Shown: one piece after another, positions 1 through 8,853 of the stretch
Position numbering within the stretch: the stretch's first letter is position 1
Layout: every line of letters begins with the position of its first letter
From: an uncultured delta proteobacterium
GTDB taxonomy: Bacteria > Myxococcota > Myxococcia > Myxococcales > 40CM-4-68-19
DNA: 64,000 bases
Reading direction: 5' to 3'
Assembly (NCBI GenBank): GCA_903911145.1
Contig: CAIWCD010000052.1
Coordinates: 62,001-126,000, forward strand
Notes under the pieces: generated by a model
What the model was told of the DNA's origin: nothing
Seen by the model: the letters and a program-made list of their open reading frames with translations, nothing else
Database searches by the model: none
Translations under genes and position numbers: made by a program

Positions 1-826
1 GATAGGTCAGGCGACCCTCGTCGCACATCCAGACCTCATTCACCTCTTCATTGCGACGCGGGAGCAATCGATAGAGCACGTTCGCGCGGCTCTCTACGTA
101 GGTATTGCAGCCGTTCGAGCAACCATTGCAGACCGTGGGGCTCTTATTGACGAACCAGACGCGCGACTTGAACTTGAAATCGGTATTGAGCAACGCGCCG
201 ACCGGACAGACATCAACCGTATTGCCCGAATAGTTGCTATCGAGCGGCTGCCCCGGGAACGTCGAGATCATCGAGTGGTCGCCGCGATTGACCACCGCGA
301 GCTGCGGCTCCTGCGCGACCTCATCCATGAAGCGCACGCAGCGCGTGCACATGATGCAGCGCTCGGCGTCATAGACGACCATCGGCCCGAACTCTTCGCG
401 CTTGGGCTTCTGCAGCTTGTACGTCCGCTGCCGCGAAGGCTGGTGATCATAGTCCATGTAATAGTCTTGGAGCTTGCACTCGCCAGCCTGGTCGCAGATG
501 GAGCAGTCGACCGGGTGGTTGATTAAGTGAAACTCCATCACGCCGCGCTGGTTCTCCTTCACCGCGGGAGTGTTGGTGAGGATCTTCATCCCCTCCTTCA
601 CGCGCACCTGGCAGCCCGCCTGGAGACGGCCCGGCATATCGGCCGTCTCGACCAGACAGAGCCGGCATTTGGCGGCAATCGACAAGCGCGGGTGATAGCA
701 GAAATAGGGAATATGCTTATTCGCGCGGCGCGCCGCTTCAATCAGGTTATCGCGCGCGTCGACCTCGACAGCAACGCCGTCGACCTCGACCTTGACCATC
801 TTCACCGGGACCGTCGGCGTCGTCAC
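1..826 (-). CDS. nuoG: NADH-quinone oxidoreductase subunit G (NuoG), N-terminal part, cut by window edge
   Basis: The first 275 residues of NuoG, the large Fe-S subunit of the peripheral arm of complex I, are visible; the rest lies beyond the left edge. A ferredoxin-like 2Fe-2S domain has Cys43, Cys54, Cys57 and Cys72. It is followed by the His-Cys3 motif (HPVDC..C.....C), a ferredoxin-like 4Fe-4S pair (CIMCTRC and later DVCPVGAL), and the start of the molybdopterin-oxidoreductase-like 4Fe-4S motif (VCNGCSNGCN). The start is GTG at 826, which overlaps the nuoD stop as GTGA, so the two genes are translationally coupled. No nuoE or nuoF lies between nuoD and nuoG. Family assignment is very secure; the full length is unknown. 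Confidence 0.95.
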   Translation of the reverse strand, partial: MTTPTVPVKMVKVEVDGVAVEVDARDNLIEAARRANKHIPYFCYHPRLSIAAKCRLCLVETADMPGRLQAGCQVRVKEGMKILTNTPAVKENQRGVMEFHLINHPVDCSICDQAGECKLQDYYMDYDHQPSRQRTYKLQKPKREEFGPMVVYDAERCIMCTRCVRFMDEVAQEPQLAVVNRGDHSMISTFPGQPLDSNYSGNTVDVCPVGALLNTDFKFKSRVWFVNKSPTVCNGCSNGCNTYVESRANVLYRLLPRRNEEVNEVWMCDEGRLTY

Positions 827-2076
827 TGCTCCACCTCTCCACCAATCATGTTGATGCTATCGAAGATGGGAATCAGATCGCCGAGCGAGTGGCCGTGCAG
901 CAGCCGCGGCAACGCGCCGACGATGGGGAATCCGGGCGCACGCACCTGGATTGCGTAGGGCTTGCCCGCGCCGTTCGAGACGAGATGGAAGCCGAGCTCG
1001 CCATTCGAGCCTTCCGTGAACGAATAGACCTCGCCCGCCGGGACATGGATGCCTTCCATGATCAGCTTGAAGTGCGCCATCACGCCTTCGATGGACGAGA
1101 AGACATCCTTCTTCGGAGGCAGCGCATATCGCCAATCGTCGATGATGATCGGTCCGGGCGGCATCTGCTCGAGCGCCTGCAGCACGATCTTCGCGCTCTG
1201 GCGGATCTCCTCGAGACGGCAAAGGTAGCGATCAAACGTGTCGCCGCGCGAGCCAAGCGGAACGCTGAACTCCATGCGATCGTAGACGAGATAAGGATGC
1301 GCCTTGCGGATGTCGTAGTCGACGCCGCTCGCCCGCAGCGCGGGTCCCGTGAATCCCCACGAGATCGCTTCGTCCGCGCCGATGACGCCGACGTTGCGCG
1401 TGCGATCGACGAAGATGCGGTTCTTCGAGAAGAGCTTGTCGAGCTCGTCAGTCAGCTCGAGCACGCGCGGGATGGTCTCCTTCACGCGCTCGATCCAGCC
1501 GATCGGTGCGTCGGTTGCGACGCCGCCAATGCGCGTCCAGCTCGTCGTCATGCGCGCGCCGGTCAGCTCTGCGACGCGATCCCAGAGGATCTCGCGCGCC
1601 TCGACTCCGTAGAGGAACGCGCTCATCGCGCCGAGTTCGAGACCGATCGCGGAGACGCAGGTGAGGTGATCGCAGATGCGGCTGATCTCGCCCGCGGCGA
1701 CGCGCAGATACTTGCTGCGCTCGGTATCGGTGATGCCGATCAGCTTCTCAACGCCCATGATGTAACCGACGTTGTTGAGAATCGGCGAGACGTAGTTGAG
1801 GCGATCTGTGTACGGCAGTACCTGGTGCCAGGTCGCGTTCTCGCTGCTCTTCGAGAAGCCGCGGTGCAGAAAGCCGATCTCGGGAATGCACTCGACGATG
1901 CGCTCACCGTCGAGCGTCATGTTCAGGCGCACCGTCCCGTGCGTCGCCGGATGGCTCGGGCCCAGCTTCACTTTCGTGAATGCCGACGGCAGCTCATCGT
2001 CGAGCTCAAGCGGATCGGGATTGACCGGCACCACGCCTGCGCTGTGGCTCTGTGTCTCGCTCATGGTCCCGCTCAT
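823..2076 (-). CDS. nuoD: NADH-quinone oxidoreductase subunit D (NuoD)
   Basis: This is the 49-kDa subunit of complex I, which with NuoB forms the quinone-binding site where the peripheral arm meets the membrane arm. The 417-residue length is normal. Family signatures are visible: LGPSHPATHGTVR near residue 38 (the His residues line the quinone cavity), GFLHRGF near residue 68, and DRLNYVSPILNN near residue 90. The start ATG at 2076 overlaps the nuoC stop as ATGA; a second in-frame ATG four codons later is an alternative. The 3' end overlaps the GTG of nuoG. It is the fourth gene of the operon nuoA-B-C-D-G. Confidence 0.97.
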   Translation of the reverse strand: MSGTMSETQSHSAGVVPVNPDPLELDDELPSAFTKVKLGPSHPATHGTVRLNMTLDGERIVECIPEIGFLHRGFSKSSENATWHQVLPYTDRLNYVSPILNNVGYIMGVEKLIGITDTERSKYLRVAAGEISRICDHLTCVSAIGLELGAMSAFLYGVEAREILWDRVAELTGARMTTSWTRIGGVATDAPIGWIERVKETIPRVLELTDELDKLFSKNRIFVDRTRNVGVIGADEAISWGFTGPALRASGVDYDIRKAHPYLVYDRMEFSVPLGSRGDTFDRYLCRLEEIRQSAKIVLQALEQMPPGPIIIDDWRYALPPKKDVFSSIEGVMAHFKLIMEGIHVPAGEVYSFTEGSNGELGFHLVSNGAGKPYAIQVRAPGFPIVGALPRLLHGHSLGDLIPIFDSINMIGGEVEQ

Positions 2077-2735
2077 TCGTAGGTGTTGGGGTCGACGTTC
2101 TTGCGGCCGACGTGCGTCTGGCTCATCGGGACATTCGCGCCGCCGGGGCCAGGGCCGGGGCCGCGGACGAGATCGGGGAAGTCATGCTCATGCACGAGCG
2201 GCTGGCGGCGGTGGATCGGATAGTCCTTGCGCAGCGGGTGCCCGACGAACTCGGGATAGAGAAGGAGCCGCTCGAGATTCGGATGCGCCGTGAACTCGAT
2301 GCCCATCATGTCCCAGCAGTAGCGCTCCCACCAGTTGGCCGTCGGATAGAGCGACGTAATCGTGGGCAGCGTGCAATCGTCCGAACGCAGCTCGACGCGC
2401 ACGCGCAGGCGGTGCTTCTTCGTCACCGACGCGAGGTTGTATGCGACCTGGTATCGCGGCTCGTACGGCCCCTGGTTCGTCTTCGCGTACGCGGGCATTT
2501 CGAGAGACCCGATCGAGCCGCCGCCCGTCTGCTCAGTGGCAAACGTCAGCATGTCGATGCAGGCGATCTGCGAGAGCAGTTTCATCTCGGCCGCGGGATC
2601 ATCGCGCAGGAACTTGATCACGTCGACGATCTGCTCACGCTTCACCACCACGACCTCGTCGCCGCAGTGGGAGTGCGAGGAGACGATCGCGTCGGGCAGC
2701 TTCTCTTTGAGCAGATCGATCAGGGCTTGCGACAT
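2073..2735 (-). CDS. nuoC: NADH-quinone oxidoreductase subunit C (NuoC)
   Basis: This is the 30-kDa subunit of the complex I peripheral arm, structural and without cofactors. The protein is about 220 residues when started at the ATG at 2735 (MSQALIDLLK). A longer frame upstream encodes Arg/Ser-rich sequence overlapping nuoB and is not credible. The C-terminal half carries the family signature ERYCWDMMGIEFTAHPNLERLL followed by HPLRKDYPI. NuoC is separate here, not fused to NuoD as in E. coli. The stop overlaps the nuoD start, and nuoB ends 22 bases upstream. Confidence 0.95.
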   Translation of the reverse strand: MSQALIDLLKEKLPDAIVSSHSHCGDEVVVVKREQIVDVIKFLRDDPAAEMKLLSQIACIDMLTFATEQTGGGSIGSLEMPAYAKTNQGPYEPRYQVAYNLASVTKKHRLRVRVELRSDDCTLPTITSLYPTANWWERYCWDMMGIEFTAHPNLERLLLYPEFVGHPLRKDYPIHRRQPLVHEHDFPDLVRGPGPGPGGANVPMSQTHVGRKNVDPNTYE

Positions 2736-2757
2736 CGGATGCAACCTTCCTGTCTTG

Positions 2758-3414
<657 letters not shown>

Positions 3415-3498
3415 GCTGGACTCCCAGAGACAAAGAAGGCAGTGCGGAAAATCCTGGGCAGCTGCGTTCAGCAGCCCAGCCGTTCACGGAACTGCTCG

Positions 3499-3894
3499 CT
3501 AGCTGTTCACGTCCGCGCTCCAGTTGAGCGCGCCCTTGCGCCAGACGTAGACGAGGCCCAGCGCGAGCGTGGCCATGAACGACATCATCTCGCCGAACGC
3601 GAACCAGCCGAGGTGCTGCGCCTGAAAGTCGTGCAGCATCGCGCCCCACGGATAGACGAAGACGCTCTCCACATCGAAGACGATGAAGAGCAGCGCGACC
3701 AGATAGAAGCGCACCGAGTGGCGCGCGTGGCCGTCGCCGGTCGAGGGGTTTCCGCACTCGAACGCGCCCTCTTTCACCGAGGTGATCCGGCGCGGTCCGA
3801 GCTTGCCCGCGAGCAGGCTGATCGCGGTGCACATCACGCCCGCGATGACGAGGAGGATCAGGACTGGAAGGTACGGAGTCAGGTAGCTGTCCAT
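3499..3894 (-). CDS. nuoA: NADH-quinone oxidoreductase subunit A (NuoA)
   Basis: NuoA is a small subunit of the complex I membrane arm near the quinone site. The 131-residue protein has three hydrophobic segments (about residues 8-30, 63-83 and 95-115). The conserved loop KEGAFECGNPSTG between the first two contains the Cys characteristic of the family, and the second segment has the motif FYLVALLFIVFDVESVF. The ATG at 3894 follows a GGGAG ribosome-binding site by five bases. It is the first gene of the operon, and a good promoter lies just upstream at 3919-3947. Confidence 0.96.
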   Translation of the reverse strand: MDSYLTPYLPVLILLVIAGVMCTAISLLAGKLGPRRITSVKEGAFECGNPSTGDGHARHSVRFYLVALLFIVFDVESVFVYPWGAMLHDFQAQHLGWFAFGEMMSFMATLALGLVYVWRKGALNWSADVNS

Positions 3895-3918
3895 GGGTCT
3901 CCCTCTGAAAGGCGGCGG

Positions 3919-3947
3919 AAACTAAGCTGAGTGAGGGGGGGTGTCAA
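3919..3947 (-). promoter_or_regulatory. Predicted sigma-70-type promoter of the nuo operon
   Basis: On the minus strand, TTGACA (3942-3947) and TAGTTT (3919-3924) are separated by exactly 17 bases and sit 25 bases upstream of the nuoA ATG. The -35 is a perfect consensus match and the -10 matches at the key T-A-T positions. This is the best housekeeping-type promoter I found in the window. Confidence 0.7.
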
Positions 3948-3975
3948 CGAGGATGGTGGGGGTATTTTCGGCCGC

Positions 3976-4064
3976 GGGACACGATCCCTTTTTCCGTGCT
4001 CGCTGCTCGGTTCCCGCAAGGGGAACCTGCGCGGCTGTGCGCGGGAAAAATGGATCGCGCTCCC
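3976..4064. repeat. 89-bp imperfect inverted repeat between nuoA and the monooxygenase gene
   Basis: Arms at 3976-3995 and 4044-4064 are inverted copies, with about 17 of 20 positions matching. They enclose a perfect 7-bp stem (GGTTCCC/GGGAACC, 4009-4027) with a 5-base loop at the apex. The structure lies downstream of the monooxygenase stop (4140) and upstream of the nuo promoter. It could be a long terminator for the minus-strand monooxygenase transcript, a leader structure, or a degenerate repeat element. There is no clean T-tract, so the role is open. The rest of the 245-base gap holds nothing else I recognise apart from the nuo promoter. Confidence 0.6.
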
Positions 4065-4139
4065 CGCTGCCTGTGTACCCGCGATCTGCGTCGACACGGG
4101 TTGCGCCGTTCCAATGCGGTATTGCGCGAGCGGCGAGCG

Positions 4140-5606
4140 TTATCCGTGCGGGCGGCGTGAGAACGTCATGACGCCGTCGTCGATGCGCGCGTGGCGCAGC
4201 TTCAACAGATCGGCCACGTAGTTCTGGTAGAGCTTCCACGGCGCGACCGAGCCCTGGTGCGGGAACTCGTTGGCGGCGCGGCGCACGTATCCCGAGGTGA
4301 AATCGAGGAGCGGTTCTGCGGTCACGGATGGATCATTGTTGTGCGGGCTGCAGCTCGCATATCCGTTGATATCCATATATCGGAGCAATCGGCAGACATA
4401 TGCCGAGGTGAGGTCGCTCTTCAATGTCCACGAGGCGTTGGTATATCCAATCGCGAGCGCGAGATTGGGGACATCGCTGAGCATCATCCCCTTGTAGGCC
4501 ATCGCCTTTGCAGGCTCGACAACCTTGTCGTCGATTGAAAGCGATATCCCGCCGAGGAACTTCAATTTGAGTCCCGTCGCGGTGACGATGATATCGGCAT
4601 CGAGTCGCGCCCCTGAATGCAGCTGCAGGCCTGTCTCGGTGAAGGAATCGAACTGATCGGTCACCACCGACGCGCGTCCCGAATTGATCGCGGCGAAGAG
4701 ATCTCCATCGGGAACAAGACAGAGCCGCTGGTCCCAGGGTTGATAGTTCGGATTGAAATGAGTATCGACGTCGATATTCGGGCCGACCTGCTTGCGCACG
4801 AGCTTGACGAGGATCTTCTTCGCGCGCTCTGGATATCGACGGCAGAACGAATACATCGCCATTCCCAGGCCGACATTCTTCCAGCGCGCGATCGCGTGCG
4901 CGGCACCATCTCCGAGCAGCGCCCGCACCCCATTGGCAACAACATCCTGCTCGGGGCGCGAAAGAATATAGGTGGGCGAGCGCTGGAGCATCGTCACGTG
5001 GGCGGCCCGCTTTGCAAGCTGCGGGACGAGCGTCACCGCGGTCGCTCCGCTGCCGATCACGATGATGCGCTTGCCGGTATAATCGAAACCTTCAGGCCAA
5101 TGCTGCGGGTGAATGATTTGCCCGCGAAAGCGATCCTTCCCTGGCAGTGGCGGCGTATATCCGGCCTCGTAGTCGTAATATCCCGCGCAGACGAAGAGGA
5201 AGGCGCAGGTCCATTCCGATTCAATGCCTGTCGCGCTCTCGCGCACGACGACCGTCCATCGGGATGAACTGCTCGACCACCGCGCGAAGACAACGCGAAC
5301 ACCGCAATGGATCTTCTGATCCACGCCATAGGCCGCGGCGGTCTCGCGCAGATAGTTGAGGATCGATGGGCCATCCGCGAGCGCCTTCGCTCCGGTCCAC
5401 GGACGGAATGAATATCCCAGCGTGTACATATCGGAGTCGGAGCGGATACCGGGATAACGGAAGAGGTCCCAGGTGCCGCCGAGCCGCTCGCGCCCTTCGA
5501 GAATTGCATAGCTCTTCGACGGGCAGCTCTTCTGCAGATGGACGGCCGCACTGATTCCCGAGAGGCCCGCGCCGATGATCAGAACGTCCTGGTGACGCTG
5601 TTCCAC
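4140..5606 (-). CDS. Flavin-dependent Baeyer-Villiger monooxygenase, EthA-like
   Basis: The predicted 488-residue FAD/NADPH monooxygenase inserts oxygen into ketones or oxidises sulfur compounds. The N-terminal dinucleotide motif GAGLSG (residues 12-17) binds FAD. The Baeyer-Villiger fingerprint F-x-G-x3-H-x3-W-P is present as FRGQIIHPQHWP near residue 160. A second GSGATAVTL motif near residue 187 binds NADPH. Long stretches, for example GGTWDLFRYPGIRSDSDMY and NASWTLKSDL, closely resemble mycobacterial EthA, the ethionamide-activating enzyme, so it belongs to that subfamily. The start is GTG at 5606 behind a strong GGAGG five bases away. It is transcribed alone, divergent from the Ig-repeat lipoprotein gene. 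Its codons use TAT, GAT and AAT more than neighbours such as moaA. The physiological substrate is unknown. Confidence 0.9.
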   Translation of the reverse strand: MEQRHQDVLIIGAGLSGISAAVHLQKSCPSKSYAILEGRERLGGTWDLFRYPGIRSDSDMYTLGYSFRPWTGAKALADGPSILNYLRETAAAYGVDQKIHCGVRVVFARWSSSSSRWTVVVRESATGIESEWTCAFLFVCAGYYDYEAGYTPPLPGKDRFRGQIIHPQHWPEGFDYTGKRIIVIGSGATAVTLVPQLAKRAAHVTMLQRSPTYILSRPEQDVVANGVRALLGDGAAHAIARWKNVGLGMAMYSFCRRYPERAKKILVKLVRKQVGPNIDVDTHFNPNYQPWDQRLCLVPDGDLFAAINSGRASVVTDQFDSFTETGLQLHSGARLDADIIVTATGLKLKFLGGISLSIDDKVVEPAKAMAYKGMMLSDVPNLALAIGYTNASWTLKSDLTSAYVCRLLRYMDINGYASCSPHNNDPSVTAEPLLDFTSGYVRRAANEFPHQGSVAPWKLYQNYVADLLKLRHARIDDGVMTFSRRPHG

Positions 5607-5666
5607 GTTGCCTCCGCATGCAGGGCACAGGGCGAGTCGCGCGGCACCCTACGGGCAGCGTTAGCG

Positions 5667-5680
5667 CGACTCAAGAGTCG
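5667..5680. promoter_or_regulatory. Perfect palindrome CGACTC-AA-GAGTCG, possible operator
   Basis: A perfect 6+6 palindrome with a 2-base centre lies in the 200-base divergent region between the monooxygenase and the Ig-repeat lipoprotein. Its position would allow control of either gene. No cognate regulator is encoded next to it, so a regulatory role is inference. Confidence 0.35.
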
Positions 5681-5765
5681 AAATACCTGCGCCGCTGTCG
5701 CACGCAGATTGGCACTGGACAATCGCGATCGAACGATCTGATATGCCGCGCTCGCTCCAATGACC

Positions 5766-5780
5766 GGGGACCGTGTCCCC
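5766..5780 (+). promoter_or_regulatory. Short hairpin GGGGAC-CGT-GTCCCC in the 5' region of the Ig lipoprotein gene
   Basis: Perfect 6-bp arms with a 3-base loop lie 26 bases upstream of the start codon at 5807. In the mRNA this would form a stable hairpin just before the ribosome-binding site GGAGA. It could also be a protein-binding palindrome in DNA. Confidence 0.35.
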
Positions 5781-5806
5781 ACTCGACCTGCTTGGAGACA
5801 CCAAAT

Positions 5807-8704
5807 ATGAAACGACTGCTCCTCATCGCTGCAATGGCCAGTGCGGCCTGCAGCTCGACTGCGACACCCACGGTATCGATTGCGCTCAGCCCGGTGACGG
5901 CCACGATTTCGACTGGTGCCACGCAGGCATTCAGCACGACGGTCGGTGGGACCAGCAACGCGGGCATTACCTGGAGCGTGACGGAGGCGGACGGCGGCAC
6001 TGTCGCGGATGGCCTCTACACGGCTCCGGCAACCGCGGGCACCTATCACGTCGTTGCAACCACGGCGGCAGACACGAGCAAGAAGGCAACGGCGACCGTT
6101 ACCGTGACGACGCCGGTTGTAGTGACGGTTTCGCCCGCGACGGTGTCGCTCCTGACTGGAGCGACGCAGACGTTCACGGCGACCGTGACCGGTGCGACCA
6201 ACACGGCCGTGACCTGGTCTGTCGAAGAGATCGGAGACGGCACGGTCACTACGGCGGGCGTCTATACCGCCCCTTCAAACAGCGGCACGTATCGCGTCAT
6301 CGCAACCAGCGTCGCCGACGGAACCAAGGTGGGAAGCGCCGTCGTTACTGTCGGCGCGATCGGCGTCTCCATCGCGCCGGGCCTGGCGACGCTCATCACG
6401 GGCGCGCAGCAGACGTTCACTGCGACGATTACCGGCAGCACCAATACCGCTGCGACGTGGACTGTGGAGAATGGCGGCGGCACGATTACTCCGACGGGCG
6501 GCGTCTATACCGCGCCTGCAACAGCCGGCATCTATCACGTCGTCGCCACCAGCGCGGCGGATACCAGCAAGAAGGCGACGGCCGTCGTCATCGTGAATCA
6601 GGTGGCGGTATTCCTTTCGCCGACGAGCGCGACGGTGGCGCCGAACGGCACGCAAGCGTTCACTGCAACCGTGACTGGCACGACCAACTCCGCCGTGAAC
6701 TGGACGGTAGCGGAGGATGGTGGCGGCACGTTTACGAGCGGCGTCTATACCGCGCCTGCAACGGCCGGCACGTATCACCTCGTCGCCACCAGCGCGGCCG
6801 ACCCGAGCAAGTCTGCAACCGCAACCATCACGGTTCCGATTTCGATCACCCTCTCCCCGACCTCGAAGACGATGGGCCCGGGCGAGCAGCAGCAGTTCAC
6901 CGCAACGGTCACGGGCACGGGCAATCACGACGTGATCTGGTCGGTCGCGGAGTGGCAGCCGAGCAACTTCGGAGGTCAGAACCCGCCCATTGATCAGACG
7001 GGATTGCTCACGGCGCCGTCTCAGAATGGAATCTATCACGTCGTCGCCACCAGCCTCGCCGACCCGAGCGTGAGTGCGCTCGCGGAGATCAAGGTATCAA
7101 TGACGGTGTCGGGAACGGTTACCTATGAGGGCTCCAAGACCGGGCATGTCTACCTGGTGCTTGAGGAGTCCTTCGGCGGGGGCGGCAACGCGAACGTGAT
7201 CGGCGGCACGACCATCAGCGCCCCGGGACCGTTCACCATTCACGGCGTGACCGCGAGCGGATCAGGAAACAACGCCCAGTTGTTTCTGTCGGCGTGGCTG
7301 GACAGCACCGGTTCCACGCCGACTTATGTCGGCTCGCTCGATCCATATGGGACGGCGTTCCAGGCGTTCCCTGAGGCCGCCAGCGTGACGGGATTCGATG
7401 TCACGCTCGTTGACCCGACGGTATCGACGCCGAAGGCACCGCCCAACCTCCAGTTCGTCGGTGCGGGATCACACACTGCGCTGATCGCATTCCCGGGCAC
7501 CAAGAACAACAACAGCCCGGCACCGCTCGTCGACCATTACAAGTTCTACGCGTATCAGACGTCGAGCGATTGCCAGGCGGCCAACCTCCAGCCGTCTCCT
7601 GTCACGCTGACCATTCCTGCCTGGGCTTCCAACGTCGCGTTCATGGGTGGTCTGACCGACGGAACGATGTACTGCTTCGCCTATACCCAGATCGCGTCCG
7701 GCAACGAGAGTCCGAAGACGTCCTATGGCGACCCCGTCACCATCGGGCCGGCAACGGGCGGCGTGACGGTCTCGGGATCGGTCACCGACGCGAACTTCAC
7801 CGGAACCGGACACCTCATCATCGCCGCGCTGCTCAACGGTCAGCAGCCGGTTGCGTTCGCGCGCATTCCGCAGACGGCGAATCCGCAGCCCTACACGCTG
7901 ACGGGCCTCACGCCTGGAACCTACGGACTCGCCCTCATCTACGACCAGCATGACGTCGGATATATCGACCCAGCTGCGGATAACAACACCAGCGGCAATA
8001 AGGGCAACAACGCGCCGTCGTTCACTGTCTCGGACGCTGCGCTGACGGGAGTCGACGAAACGCTCACGGGCAGCGGCCCGAGCGCACTCATGTTCACTTC
8101 GAGGAGCACGCAATACGCAAGCAACCAGGCCGATGCCGGACTTGAGAATGGATACACCAGCCTGGCTGCCTATGTGACCGGCGGCAACATCGTGCCGTAC
8201 TCGGTGGAACTCGTCTCTGGCCCGAATGTCGTCGGGTCCGATATGGGCTTCAACGTGAACAACGGCGGAGGCGAATTCGGTTGGCTGACTGATATCCCGC
8301 TGACGGGAGGCATCCCGGCGGGCGCGACCTTCGGGTTCAACGTTGTCTCGGCCTCTGGCACGACGCCCATCAGCGTCGTCTGCCCGGCGCCGATTCCGTA
8401 CGTGACGAATCAGCGCCCCTCGAATGGTCAGCTGATCACCACGCTGACGCCGACGTTCACCTGGACGGCACCGAATCCGGCACCGGCGTCGTACAGCTAC
8501 CAACTCCGCGTCCAGGCCCTGAACGGAGCCACGATGTGGCAACTCAACAACATCGACAGCTCGACCACGAGCGCCACGTACAACTCCGATTCGCAAGCCA
8601 ACGCTCCGCTGATCGATGGAGACTACACGTGGAGTCTTCAGGTTCAGGACCATCAGAACAGCTGGTCTCAAGTGCAGACGAACTTCTCGGTCCAGGCGAA
8701 CTAG
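5807..8704 (+). CDS. Lipoprotein with tandem bacterial Ig-like domains and FN3-like domains
   Basis: The 965-residue secreted lipoprotein has signal peptide MKRLLLIAAMASAAC, with the lipobox Cys at residue 15. Five tandem Ig-like (Big_2-type) repeats of about 78-85 residues follow (about residues 22-430), each ending in a GxYTAPxxxGxYHVVATS...ATV-type segment. After these come a beta-rich domain (about 430-540), an FN3-like domain (about 548-650), a second beta-sandwich, and a C-terminal FN3-like domain beginning near RPSNGQLITT. No enzyme motif is visible; an adhesive or structural cell-surface role is likely but inferred. The start at 5807 is chosen because it gives the signal peptide and follows GGAGAC; an in-frame extension upstream to 5618 is Arg/Ser-rich and has no signal. 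The transcript ends at the hairpin at 8771. Confidence 0.85.
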   Translation: MKRLLLIAAMASAACSSTATPTVSIALSPVTATISTGATQAFSTTVGGTSNAGITWSVTEADGGTVADGLYTAPATAGTYHVVATTAADTSKKATATVTVTTPVVVTVSPATVSLLTGATQTFTATVTGATNTAVTWSVEEIGDGTVTTAGVYTAPSNSGTYRVIATSVADGTKVGSAVVTVGAIGVSIAPGLATLITGAQQTFTATITGSTNTAATWTVENGGGTITPTGGVYTAPATAGIYHVVATSAADTSKKATAVVIVNQVAVFLSPTSATVAPNGTQAFTATVTGTTNSAVNWTVAEDGGGTFTSGVYTAPATAGTYHLVATSAADPSKSATATITVPISITLSPTSKTMGPGEQQQFTATVTGTGNHDVIWSVAEWQPSNFGGQNPPIDQTGLLTAPSQNGIYHVVATSLADPSVSALAEIKVSMTVSGTVTYEGSKTGHVYLVLEESFGGGGNANVIGGTTISAPGPFTIHGVTASGSGNNAQLFLSAWLDSTGSTPTYVGSLDPYGTAFQAFPEAASVTGFDVTLVDPTVSTPKAPPNLQFVGAGSHTALIAFPGTKNNNSPAPLVDHYKFYAYQTSSDCQAANLQPSPVTLTIPAWASNVAFMGGLTDGTMYCFAYTQIASGNESPKTSYGDPVTIGPATGGVTVSGSVTDANFTGTGHLIIAALLNGQQPVAFARIPQTANPQPYTLTGLTPGTYGLALIYDQHDVGYIDPAADNNTSGNKGNNAPSFTVSDAALTGVDETLTGSGPSALMFTSRSTQYASNQADAGLENGYTSLAAYVTGGNIVPYSVELVSGPNVVGSDMGFNVNNGGGEFGWLTDIPLTGGIPAGATFGFNVVSASGTTPISVVCPAPIPYVTNQRPSNGQLITTLTPTFTWTAPNPAPASYSYQLRVQALNGATMWQLNNIDSSTTSATYNSDSQANAPLIDGDYTWSLQVQDHQNSWSQVQTNFSVQAN
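5870..7105 (+). repeat. Five tandem Ig-domain coding repeats of about 235-260 bp
   Basis: The repeats are detectable in DNA as well as protein. The segment around 6499-6570 (ggcgtctataccgcgcctgc onward) recurs nearly unchanged around 6739-6810, and more divergent copies lie around 6015, 6260 and 7015. The near-identity of units 3 and 4 points to recent duplication or gene conversion. Confidence 0.75.
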
Positions 8705-8770
8705 TCCGCATCGATTCACCTCGCGCCGCCAGTTCGTGCGGCGCGTAGAGTGGAACTCTGACGAAGAACG

Positions 8771-8807
8771 AAGGCCCGACTCCGACACCGGAGCGGGCCT
8801 TTTTCTT
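8771..8807. terminator. Rho-independent terminator
   Basis: A G+C-rich stem AAGGCCCG(A)CTCCG / CGGAGCGGGCCTT with one bulged A and a 4-base loop is followed by TTTTTCTTT on the plus strand. It lies 67 bases after the Ig lipoprotein stop and before the convergent end of the ketopantoate-reductase-like gene. It reads best for the plus strand; the AA at its 5' side gives little T-tract for the minus strand. Confidence 0.85.
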
Positions 8808-8853
8808 TGCGCATGCCGATGGATTCGGCCTGCGCGGAAAGCGATCGTTCGGC

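Noticed and set aside
889-2082. A 397-codon plus-strand frame antisense to nuoD
   Set aside because: Composition is Arg/Asp/Ala-rich and without motif, while nuoD on the other strand is unmistakable.
5711-5730. Possible sigma-54 promoter (TGGCAC) before the Ig lipoprotein
   Set aside because: The GG and GC elements are 12 rather than 10 bases apart and the TTGC part is missing.
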